NCBI GenBank assembly: GCA_000442125.1
Contig: KE546977.1
Span: 496,001-560,000 of the forward strand
Reading direction: 5' to 3'
Length of the DNA: 64,000 nt
From: Opeltia flavorubescens
Taxonomy: Eukaryota; Ascomycota; Lecanoromycetes; Teloschistales; Teloschistaceae
Shown: one piece after another, positions 1-11,721 of the stretch
Layout of the letters: each line of letters begins with the position of its first letter
Position numbering within the stretch: position 1 is the first letter of the stretch
Program-made: the position numbers and the translations under genes
Notes under the pieces: generated by a model
What the model was told of the DNA's origin: nothing
The model's input: only the letters and a program-made list of their open reading frames with translations
Databases searched by the model: none

Positions 1-3000
1 GAATAGACCACTATAACCACCTTATTTTTATTTTCTTACTTCGTGGTTTAGAAAAAGACCGATTAAAGCTCTAAAAGCTATATTATTATCGATATTCGGG
101 CACTTAATAAAATTATAATACTAGATACCTACCCAGTTCTACTATAAATAGAAATCCTAGCGTAAATTTGTAATACTAAAGTCCTTTCTATAGTAAACTT
201 TATAAGCTTCTTCTACTAATAGTAGATCAACCAGCAGCACCGCTATTACCTAACCGTAGTTTTATATTAAAGGTAAAAAACGTTTAAAGTACCGGTAATA
301 GATTATTAAAACTTACTAACTTACGTATAATAGATAATAAATAGGATTTTATATCTATTTCGCTCCTTTTATAGAGCCTATATCGATAATATTATAGTAT
401 TTTCCTTTTTAGTAGAAGAACACGCAGAGTATTTTAACTAAATTTTTAGTACACTCGATATTATAAATCTATATTTATTATTTATAAAATTATTTATTAG
501 CTATATATCTATATACCTATTAAGCTAAAAGGTTAATACCTTTAAGCTTATTATTATAAAAAATAAGCTGGAAATAATTTTAAAGTTCTCGTTTCTATAT
601 ACGCTTTAATAGCTTAAAAAATATCTAGATTTAATAGACTACCTTTAGTAGTATATTAGTAATTATATAACTATTATTAAGCTACTCCAAGAGCGTAAAA
701 CTTATATAAACCGCGATATTACTATTAAGGGTAACGCTCGTAAAAAAACTGCTACCCGGAGTCCACTAATAATACCTATACTTAAAGAGCTTAACATATT
801 TTATTATCTATAGAAGCTCTTTTTATCGCTATCGATCCTGATCTATTTTAATAAAAACTTAATACTATATATAAATCTAAACGCTAGTAAAGAATTCGGT
901 TTTATAGTTTATATTTATTATAATTTAAACGAGGCTACCTATAAAGTAAACGAAAAACCTAAATAGAAATTTAAACGATCGATCCTATTCTTTAGCCGCT
1001 TACTATTAGACGCTAAAATACGCTATTAGCCTATAAAATTAGAGGTCGTAGGTATTATCTAGATAGTAAAAAAGATCCGCTATATAATTAAAGTAGCTAA
1101 ATATATTACTATTATTTATACGGATTATTCCGCTATAGTTAGTATTTTATACTAGATCAGCCTAAATATAGTATCTATAGAAAAGTTTAACCTCCGTTTA
1201 ATACGAGCTTCCGAATACCTTTAATATTTTAGGCTTAATATCCGCTATAAGCCTAAAATTATAAATACTATTCTAGATATACTATTAAGGCTCGCTAGCT
1301 GTAAATACCGCCCGGAAATAGACAAATTATTAAATATAAATACCTTTATAGTACGTTATTTTCTAGTAAGCTTAATAGAAATATCAACTAAATTCCGCTA
1401 ACGATTAATCGATAGATATATTAAAGAAGGCCGCTAGGCTAAAATTAAGAAATCTATTAAAGCTAATATAAGGCTAGGTAATAATACTATTAAATTACCG
1501 TATTATATTATTAACAGGCTGCTCTACTTCGACAATAATAAACGAGGCCTACGCTTAATAATACCTACGGATATAGAAAAAAAAGTATTCTAGCTAATAT
1601 ATAATAAAATAGGCTACCCCAGCTATATACGCACGTACGAACGCCTAATAGAAGGCCTCTATATATATAATATATTAACGAAGTTGTATAAGTTTATCCG
1701 CTACTACTTGTAGTACTAAGTTAATTAAATATCTCGCTACCGCCTGTATAAAGCCCTATAACTAGTATTTAGCCCGGTAAGACCGTTCTATACGCTTATT
1801 ATTAATTTTATTCTTACTCTACTAAAATCGTATAAGGGGTATAATTATTATATATTAGTAATAGATAAATTTATTAAGGTAGTTACCTATATACCTAGAA
1901 AAACTATCTAAAGCGGTAAATAGTAGGCTAAATAGCTATTAGATAGACTAGTAAAACTAAATTAGAGCGTATTATAAGTAGTAATTTCGAATCGCGATAA
2001 AAAGTTCGTTGGTTAATTATAGCGCTAGATATTTAAAGTATTAAAGGTAGATTTATAGTATTCTACTACCTAGTATTTATAAACTAATAGTATATTAGAA
2101 TAGTTTAATTAAACTACTAAAATCGCTATACGCTATTATATTACTATACTAAACGATTCTAGACTATAGCCTACTATTCTTTTACGAATATTAATAGCTC
2201 TTAATAATTTTACGAACTATAATTCTACGCTTAAAGTACCCAATTAAGTATTATTCGGATTTAAAACTCGCGAAGTACTAGACCTTTTATATCTACTAAA
2301 CCCTAAGTAAGCTATTTAACTAGAAGATACGCTAGGCCCTAAAACTCCCGCCGACGCTCCTATTAAAGAACCAGCTACCTTTCTAGCTATAATACGGATA
2401 GTTTATTATTATAACCCGACTACTCCAGAAGCTAATAAACCTATAAATATACCTACGGCACGGAATACTATAGTACTAGTAACTATAAAAAAGTACCAGC
2501 CTATATATATCGATACTAAAGATACTATTACTTTTACTATAATAAAAATAAAAAAATACTACGATATATACTACTAACCAGTTTACTTTAAAGTTAGTAA
2601 TTTTATAAAAATACGCTTATATCAAGGCTATAATATATCGGGGCTTACTTTTAAGAAGATTAAATAATAGCTAGTAGGCCCTTTTAAAATTATTAAATGT
2701 ATTAAACTATTAGCCTACCGTTTAAAACTACTACCTACTATAAAAATTTACGATATAATATCGGTAGTATATTTAGAGCCTACTACTAACCCTAATAATA
2801 ATCCTTACTAGCGCTACTATATACCTATACCTCTAGTCGTCGTCGATAATAATAAAGAGTTTAAAATCGAACAAATTCTTCGCAAGCGCCGTATCTATAA
2901 AGGTAGAGGTTTTTCTACTTAATACCTTATTCGTTAGGTTAGTTATAGGCCTAAAGACGATTAATAAATATTTAAATACCGCCTAAGTAATATTAAAATA

Positions 3001-3375
3001 CTAATAGAAGAGTATAAGCGCCGCTTTAGCCCGGAATCGGCCCTAGACTACGGTAAGGCCGCTAACGATACTAATACTGATATTAAGTAACAGGAACACG
3101 CTAAAAAGCCGCTTATCGGCGAGGAAGAACCTACTATTAGAGGCTAATAGCTTTATTCATTACTAGTATCTATTACGGCCACACCGTATAAGCAGAAAGC
3201 TAATAAGGTAGGTAGGGCTGAATAGCTACCGTAGCCCGAAGAAGGCCTTCTAAATATATTTACCTAGTTAGGTTTAGCGCCTCTTAGCGCCCATATTTAT
3301 TTATTTATAGATTCTATAGATAGATAGTTCTTTACCTTCAATACAATACTATCACCCTATATCTACTGTATAATA
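1..3375 (+). mobile_element. Ty3/gypsy chromovirus fossil, family 1 copy A (5' side cut by window edge)
   Basis: Fossil LTR retrotransposon, broken throughout by many tens of RIP-type changes. Seen: in + orientation the recognisable order is reverse transcriptase (about 1-700), RNase H (about 780-1160), integrase zinc-binding and core regions (about 1600-2270), and a chromodomain-like tail (about 2860-3020), then a 205-bp LTR at 3171-3375. The pol order RT-RNaseH-IN with a terminal chromodomain is diagnostic for Ty3/gypsy chromoviruses. The whole stretch aligns by eye with the reverse complement of 57236 to about 60614, which is another copy of the same family. The 5' third (gag, protease, 5' LTR) lies outside the window, so the copy may have been complete. 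It is mutated more heavily than the 57236 copy, so it has probably been exposed to RIP for longer. Confidence 0.88.
3171..3375 (+). repeat. 3' LTR of family 1 copy A (205 bp)
   Basis: This segment matches 57236-57440 and 14198-14402 in reverse complement, and all three are exactly 205 bp. The landmark core (GGCGCC-like motif, a CCTTC-G block, and a GGTAGCC block) is shared by all three. In the best preserved copy the LTR ends form the inverted pair TGTTGC/GCAACA. The five bases after this LTR are TTAAA, but the partner duplication lies outside the window. Confidence 0.85.
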
Positions 3376-4391
3376 TTAAAATAGCTTAAACTGCTTTAAA
3401 TAGCGAAGTAAAAATACTAGACTGGTATTTATAAAAAGCTCTAATATATTAATCTAAAAGAATTAATAAAAAATAGTAATTATATTTTATAGGTATACCC
3501 TTTATTTACAATCGGGAAAATATTACTATAATATACTTTATATAAATTATAGTAATATTAATTACTATAATAATTATTATAATAAAATAATAAATAAAAC
3601 TATTAATTATTTATTATTAAACTACTCGATTATTATTTATAAGTATACTTCTTTTAAAATCTCGAATACATTTTATTTAAACCGAATTCCTTTTAGATCT
3701 ATAAAATTTTATATAATTTTATAGTATAGTTAAATAAGTAGCGCTTTTAAAATTAAAGAATTAACGGTTTTTTATAAATATTTTATTTTTCTAAAGGCTT
3801 TTACTAATAATTATTAATAGGAATAAGATTAATAAAATAATTATTATAATTTATCTTTAAATTTAAATTTATATATACGCTTTATTAGTTTAATAATAGG
3901 TATTTTTTTTATAATCGTAGATTTTATAATACATTTAATCTAAAATTTTATTTAACGCGGTATTTTTATAAAAGAAAGTTTATATAGATTTATAAAATAA
4001 AAATATATAGAAAATTTATTATAATAATTTTAAGCTAGATTAAATAGAATTCTCAATTAAATTTAAATATAATAGCTAAAAAAAATTAATAACGATAGTA
4101 ATAATAGTTATTATAATAAAAAATTTACCTTTTATACTATAGTATAGTAAAATTATAAACTATTATAGAAAAGTTAATAATAAAAGATATATATAAAAAG
4201 GAAAAAAAAATAAAATAAAGAAATCCCTTTTTAAATCTATTAGTTAGAGTAAAACTTATATATTTATTATTTAAAATATATTTTTTTTACTATAATATTA
4301 ATAATTTTTATCCGATTCTTAGAATTTTTTTAATATATAGATATTATATATATTATTTATTATAATATAATTTATTAGATAGTTATAGTAG
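3376..4391. other. unassigned AT-rich RIP-mutated DNA
   Basis: About 1 kb between the copy A LTR and the palindromic duplication. It shows the same CpA/TpG depletion as its surroundings, with A- and T-rich runs. I see no open frame, protein motif or RNA gene. It is probably degraded repeat DNA, but I cannot name a family. Confidence 0.6.
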
Positions 4392-4486
4392 TAATTATAA
4401 TAATTATAGATAAAAAAATATTTAAATAATAAAAAAAAGTGATTTTAGCGCTAGCGGGTATATCTAGCGCTAGTATACTACTAGTA
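4392..4486 (+). repeat. direct duplication, copy 1, with AGCGCTAGCGGGTATA motif
   Basis: About 95 bp that recurs at 4629-4723 at an offset of 237 bp. Both copies run from a TAATTATAATAATTATAG start through an A-run into TTTTAGCGCTAGCGGGTAT. The shared motif is much richer in GC than its surroundings. It could be a duplicated terminus of a small DNA transposon. Confidence 0.6.
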
Positions 4487-4628
4487 TATTTTTTATATTA
4501 AACTCACTAGGATAATATTTTTTATATTATATCTTTTACATTTTATATTTTTTTATAGAAATTATTTAATAGTTTAGCTTAATTTATTAAAAAATAATAG
4601 TAGCTATTTATTTAAATAGATATAATAA

Positions 4629-4728
4629 TAATTATAATAATTATAGTTAAATAAATATTTAAATAGTAAAAAAAAGTAATTTTAGCGCTAGCGGGTATAC
4701 CCGGCGCTAGTACCTAGTAGCGCTAAAA
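4629..4728 (+). repeat. direct duplication, copy 2, with nested palindrome
   Basis: Second copy of the 4392 repeat. It holds a nested inverted repeat: outer arms TTTTAGCGCTA (4680-4690) and TAGCGCTAAAA (4718-4728) are perfect complements, and the inner 12-mer CGGGTATACCCG (4692-4703) is a perfect palindrome. Such symmetry suggests a transposon end or a hairpin-forming site. The function is unknown. Confidence 0.65.
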
Positions 4729-4730
4729 CT

Positions 4731-6540
4731 ATTTTTTATTATCTACCAATTCCTTTTCTTTTTTTTCTTCCTATCTACCTTAGGTTTTTATATCTTTTTA
4801 CAGCTTTTTAATATTTTAGTAGAACTATAATAAAAGTTATTATAATATAGTAAGAATTAAATAAAAAGCCGTTTAAATATTAGCTTTTAAAACTCGATTA
4901 TTTAAAGCTTTTAAAATATCCAATAATATAAATATAATTATTATTATATATTTACTAATTATATCCAGCTAGTTAATAATATATCTATTAATTTAAATAC
5001 TATAGATATCGATTTTAAAATTATAATTAAAAAAAAAAGATATAGATTTAAACGATTTTATAAATATTAATAATATACTATTAATATAAAATATATAATA
5101 AACTTATATTTATTATATTTATTTTTAAATATTTTTTTTATAAAGCGAGATTATTATAATAATTATTTTATTCTATTACTAAAAGTTATTAAACGTTATA
5201 CTATCTAATCGGGAAAAGCTAGATCGACCTCTTAAATCCTAACTAAAAAAAAAAATCGAATTAGAGTTTAACTAGAATCCTTATATAGTTAAAACTCGTA
5301 ATTGTATTAGTAAATTTATAAAAAAAGAAGCGGAATTAGAAAAAAAAAAATATATAAATAATATAATAATTAACTAAACTTATATAGCTTTAAAAAATTC
5401 CTTTAAATATTAAAATATATTTTTTAAAAAATAATCGATAATAATAAAATAGAAAATTAATATATTAATCGAAAAGCGGTAAACTATAATAATTTTTATA
5501 ATAATTTTTACTTTAATATTAAATATCTAATATTATCTAAAATAAATATACTTTTATTTATATAAAATAATATAGTATTAATTATAACTTAAAAGATATA
5601 TATATTTAGGATAATAATAATTTTATATTTAAAGATATTTCTAATAATAAAAATAATAATAATAAATTTAATATTTATAGTAATCTTTATATTAATTTAT
5701 TAATCTAGATTTTATTTTAATTTTTCTTTAATTATATATAAATCGCTATAATTATAGAAAATAACCGCTTAAAAATAAAAAAAGCTATTAAAAGAAAGTA
5801 AATAAATATAAACTTTTTTTACGGAATATTATAAAAAGCGGAATAATAAATAAAAGTATATTAAATAAAAAAATCGGATTATCGAGTATAAAATTAAATT
5901 TAAATATATTAAAAATTATAATCTAAATCTTTATCTCTATTAAAAAAAATATTCAAAATATTTAATTATTTCTAATATAAATATATAGTAATTATTATAA
6001 TAACCTTTTAGCTAATAATTCTAGAATAGAACGATTAAAATAAATTTTCCTCTACTTTAATAGTATTTTTTAAAAAAAAATAAGGTTATTATTTATAATA
6101 TAGCCGTATACTATAATCTATTTAAAAAAAAAATATAAAAAAAGCTGGATTACTTTATTAGGGCCCGTATAATAATAAAAAAATTACTTTAATAATAAAT
6201 AGTTTAATCTAAATCTAAATCTTAATAATATAAAAAATACCTACTATTTTATAACTAGAAACTAGAACGAAAATACTCTATTTATTAAAATAAAATACCT
6301 AGCGAACGATTCTAAACATTTCTAGTTATTAGAAAAAGGAGCCTAAAGATATATTAAATATATTATACTAATTTAAGCTTATTATAATAATTATTATAAC
6401 GTTATAGATAAATTACTTATAGTCTAGTAGTAAAAAAATTCAAATAAAATTAAACTATCGTAATAATTTTTATTATTTAATAAATAAAAAAATAATAATA
6501 ATANAAAATNAAAAAAANTATTATAAATATTNTATATAAT
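4731..6540. other. unassigned AT-rich RIP-mutated DNA, possible + strand coding remnant
   Basis: About 1.8 kb with no usable open frame. Between about 5150 and 6470 the + strand in one frame reads as charged (K/R-rich) peptide between stops, which could be a decayed transposase or gag-like protein. No motif was clear enough to assign a family. Ambiguous bases occur at 6504, 6510, 6518 and 6532, just before a microsatellite. Confidence 0.45.
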
Positions 6541-6549
6541 AGCGGTAGA

Positions 6550-6663
6550 TTTTTATTATTTTTATTATTTTTATTATTTTTATTATTTTTATTATTTTTA
6601 TTATTTTTATTATTTTTATTATTTTTATTATTTTTATTATTTTTTTTATTTTTATTATTTTTA
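6550..6663. repeat. microsatellite (ATTATTTTT)n
   Basis: About twelve tandem copies of a 9-bp unit, with one unit carrying extra T. Four N bases lie within 50 bp upstream, which fits read or polishing trouble at the array. Confidence 0.9.
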
Positions 6664-9600
6664 TTTAAATTTTATTTAATTTAATAATATATATACTATC
6701 CGCGCTAGCTAGAAACTATTATAAAAGAATTTTTTCTTTTAAATTATTTTCTTTTTTTTTTATTATATTTAACGCAGCCGCCGTTTTTATTATTTTATTC
6801 TATTTTTTAAAGACTTTATAGTCTTTAAAAGGTAGAAGCCTAAATAGATAAAGAAATACTAGAGTAAAAGGGAGGATTATTTTATTAAACCTATTATAGG
6901 CCTAATAAAAGTATTTTAATTTAAAAATAAATTTAAAATTTATATCTATTTACGCTAAATTAATTTTTACTAGAAAAGCTTTTTTTTATATAAATTTTAG
7001 TATACAGTTAATATTAAATAATTTTTTAATAGGATAAATAATATATTTAAATACTATATTTTTTTAATTTAAGAATTAATTTTTAATTATTATAATAATT
7101 ATTATAAAAAGCTCTTTTATTTATATATAATTAATAGATATCTTTTAGAAATTTTTTATATATCCGCGTTTTTCTTTTATTTTTCTAGATATTAAGGCTG
7201 GCTAAAGGTAGTACTACCGTTTAAAATAGATTCTCGCGCTAAAAATAATCTTTTTTTTAAAAATATAATAGAAAAAATCTATATATTTTTTTAAATAAGA
7301 TTATAAAAATTCTAGTTAATTATCTTTACTTAATAAACTATAAAAAATTTATTTTTATTTTATTATTTATATAATCCGCTATTTTTATAAATATTTTACT
7401 TCGGATTTATTCTTTTTTTTAAATATTTTTTTTATCTAACGGTTTATTTAAAGCGAGATTTTAAAGTATAATATAGTTTATATATATATTCTTCTATAAA
7501 TAATACTAATAAATAATTATTTTTACTTAGATTATAAATAAATAATATAATTTATAATTATTATATAATCGGCTAGTAATTAAGGATAAAATTTTATTAG
7601 TAATACTAAATAACGCTTTATTAAGTATATCCCGTACTATATATACTATAGTAGAGAACCGAGGCTCTAACTCCGCCTATTATTATAGTATAGGCTTTTT
7701 AAACTTATTCGGATTTTTATTATATAGAAATAGATTTATAGTACTAGATTAGTAAAATAGCTAATTATTATAATAATTATTATAAAAACTACGTATACTA
7801 TTTATAATATTTGTCGAACTCGTTTATTACTTTAATCGTAATAGGATTTTAGTTAATATTATTAAATAGATTATTTAATATTATAACGTCCGAGTAAATA
7901 GTATTTTATTAACTAAATCGCCTAATTATACTAGATCTTTTATATAATCGGTTAATATATTAATAATATATATTTCTTAAAGCCTATTAGTAGATTTTAC
8001 TCTAAAAGGTATTTTATTATTACTCCAACCCACGAATTGCGTAGTAATTAAAGATAGATAAAATAATATTACTTTTTTATATAATAGCCCGAGTTTTATT
8101 AGAGTTTAGCTATAATAAGTCTAGAGCTTTTTATAAGCTATATTAATTGTACTTATTATTATTTTCTTTTAAACTATTTTTTTTAATCGATTTTTAATAG
8201 TATTAAAATAATTAAAAAAACGATTATATATTTAGAATAAAAGATATATTATAGAAGCCCGTATTATATTTAATATTTTAGTAAAAATATAAAAAGATTT
8301 TAATATTTAAATAAAATATTAAATCTAGCTTTATTTATTATTATTAAGACGAAGATATTTTATTTTTTCTAATCGGTTGAAATATAAGTCTAGTTCTATT
8401 TATAAACTATATATATAAATAAATATATAATATATTAAATTCTATTAGCTAGTAATATTTTAAAAGAATTTTAATAATTATTAAATCCGAAGTTATTTTT
8501 ATTTTTTATTTAGTAAATTTATAATAAAAGGATTATTTTATTTAACTTAAATTTTTTAAAGCTAAATATTATTAAAGATACTTTTATAAGCCCCGCTTAT
8601 ATTTATATAAACGTTTATATTATAAATTTAAATTAATAATATTATAATAAATAATTATTATCCTCCTTTAATTTAATTATTATAATAATTATTATTATAC
8701 TTATATACCTTTAATAATATAGTTAATAAATCCTTTTAAATTTATTAAACCTTATTTTTATTTTTTTAATCTAACCAGTTTTTCTATAATTTATTATTTG
8801 TAAGATTAATATAAATATTATCTAATAACACGCCTAGTACTAGCTATAAAATATATACTAAATATAGGATATATACTAATTCTAAAGTTGTATTATCTTT
8901 ATTATTTAAAAGATAATAATCTTTTTTATAGTAATTAATATATTTTATAATATCTTAAAAATTTTTTAAGATATTTTTAAATATTATTTTATTATTACTT
9001 ATATTATCTATAGTAATAGCTAATATTCTATTTTCTAACTCGAAATTCTTTAGTATTTTTTTAACTATTTTTATAAAATATACGCCGGTATAATATTTTA
9101 AAATATACTTAAAATTAATAAAAACTTTATATTAATTCTAAATTATATTAATAAAAAACGTAATAATCGATATATATAATTAATAGGTTTTTATTAATTA
9201 ATAATCAAATATAATTAAAACCTTTATATATTAAAATAAATTATTAAATAATTATTTTTTAATATTATCTAAAAATTTAAATAGATAATTTCGAAAAAAT
9301 AATAAACTAAATAATTTAATTATTTTATTAAAATACTAAAATATATAAAAAGTTTTAATATTTTTAGTTATAATAAAATCTTAATCTATTATAATAATCT
9401 AGTATAAAAACTAGATATCGAAATTTTTACGTTTTATTTCTTTTAAAAGAACTTTATTTTTAATAATCTAAATAAAATAGTAAAAGATTTTATTATATAA
9501 AAAGATATATAATAATCTTTATAATAATTAATTTATAATACGTATTTTATTCTTTTATAAATTTTATAAAGTTATTTAAAAAAATTTATAATTTTTTACT

Positions 9601-11574
9601 TTTCTTTTATATTTAAATATAATAATATATATTTTAATTATATTTATATTTTACCTATTTACTAAATAAATAAATATTATTCTATATTATATATAAACCA
9701 CACTTAGTTTATTATTAAATAAAAAAGTATATTTTTAGAAATAGTCCTATATAATTACCTTTTTATAACTATTTTAAAAGATATATTTAGGCTTTTTTTT
9801 TTCTAAATTTATAACGGCCTAATATATAATATTCTACTATTATAAAAAAATATTACGTTTATTCTCTATATAAAAATAGTTATAATATTTTTTATTAATT
9901 ATTATTAGACTATTATTAAATTATAAATCGGTCGGTCTTAATAAAAAAATCTAGAAGTTATTTAAAATATCTAAAGTTTAAAAAATATTTTTAGAATTAA
10001 AAAAGAAAAATATAATATAAATTTAATAGTAAAGGTTTTTTTTTTATAATAAATATTATTAATTCTATATATTTTTTTTATAAGCCCCTTTTTTTTAATT
10101 TAGACGGTTACTTTAGAAATAGATTATAATATAATTTCTATATTATTTTTTCTAGAATTTTAACTTTAGATTTATTTAAACTTTAATATTATTTTTAATT
10201 ATTTTATACTTTTTTTTTATACTAGTTTTATTTTATAATATTTATATTTTATACTAATTATTATAATAATTTTTAAATAAATCTTTTAATTAAAGTATAC
10301 TAACTTATAAACTAGTTTACTAGCTATTATATCTAAATAAACTATAACTATCCTAGCGGATAAAGTCTAGAATAAGAATAATATAATAATACTTAAAGAA
10401 GTTATTAATAAGATAAATTTTAAACGGCTATTTTTACTTTTTATTTAATCCGATTATCTTAAAAAAATTATACCTAACCGCCTAGAAAATTTTTCACCGC
10501 TTATCTCTAAATAAACGGTTTAGACTATATAATTTTAAAAATAATATTAAAGTTGTAAATTATAAATTTAACGATTAAATATAAAATAATTATTTTATAA
10601 ACCTTCTTCTATTTATTAAAAAATAACTACTATAAAAATTAAAAAAAGTAAATTATTTTAAAGGATTAAAAAAAGGATTTAATTAAAATAAAAAACTTTT
10701 ATTAAATAATAAATTAAAAAAAGGCTTAAATAGTTATTAAACTTTAGGTTTTTTAATATAAAACTTTAATTAAAATAAAAGAAAAAAGAATTTCTAAAAA
10801 AAATAAATAAATTAATATTTTAATCTAAATAGTAATCTTTATAATAATCTAATATCTATTTATTATATTTTATAAGATTTACTATTTATAAAAATCTATA
10901 AATCTTATACTTTTTAAAGTACCTTTCTAGTATATTATTTAAGAAATTTTTATTAGATTATAGAAAAAAGGGATATAAATTTAATTAAAGATTTTAAAAG
11001 TATTATAAAAAATAATAAAAGCTTTTTTAATATATTAATTTAAATATAAATTTTCTAATATTTTATTCTAATTATCTACTTATATTTCTAGTATTAAACC
11101 TTTATATAATTTATATTAAAAAAATAATAATATTTTAAAAGGATATAATTCTTATAAAAAAGATATAGGAAATTTAAAATATATATATAATAGTATTATA
11201 ACGCTAATCTAATAGTAGCTAGATTAACCTATAATATCTAAAATATATATTAAATTAGCGTCTTTAAATCCGTTTTTTTAAATTTTATTTATTTATTTAT
11301 ATATTTATCTAAATTATACTAATAAATAATTCTATATATTAAAATTTATTTAATCTATAATATTTTTTTCTATATATATATATTTTATAATTTCTACTAT
11401 AAATACCGGGCTATTTATAATTCTAGCCCGACTCTATAATAGAGCTATATTAAATAACTTTTATATTTAATTAAACTATAACTAGTTTATTATAATAATA
11501 ATTATAGCTTTAATATAAATTATTATATAAAAAACCTAATAATAGTATATTAAATATAAAACTTCTAGGGTTTT
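6664..11574. other. unassigned AT-rich RIP-mutated repeat DNA
   Basis: About 4.9 kb with dense stops in all frames and depleted CpA/TpG. There are repeated ATTATAATAATTATTATAA-type palindromic runs (for example near 7083, 7768 and 8685). These are common across the whole window and may just be mutated simple sequence. I see no recognisable protein domain, LTR pair, tRNA or promoter. Confidence 0.55.
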
Positions 11575-11690
11575 AGATTAAACTTAATCTAACCCGTAAA
11601 TAATCTAACCTACGCGGGTTTTAAAAAATTATTAAAAACTTAACCCAATCCGACCTATTCGCGGGTTAGGTCGAGTTAGATATAAATTTC
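11575..11690. repeat. AACCCG-rich segment, possible transposon terminus (hAT-like subterminal motifs?)
   Basis: A GC-richer pocket with four or more AACCCG/CGGGTT or related motifs in both orientations. The left part (TCTAACCCG, CTAACCTACGCGGGTT) and the right part (AACCCAATCCGACC, CGCGGGTTAGG) form an imperfect inverted arrangement. Clusters of short motifs in both orientations are typical of subterminal regions of hAT-type DNA transposons, so that is a possible identity; I found no transposase or second end. It sits right where family 1 copy B is cut short, so it may mark the element that truncated or interrupted copy B. Confidence 0.3.
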
Positions 11691-11721
11691 TCCAATTTAT
11701 TCCGACGAGTAAGTATTTTTA

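Noticed and set aside
5150-6470. transposase gene remnant of a named family
   Set aside because: Peptide-like stretches are present but no catalytic or DNA-binding motif was clear enough to name a family.
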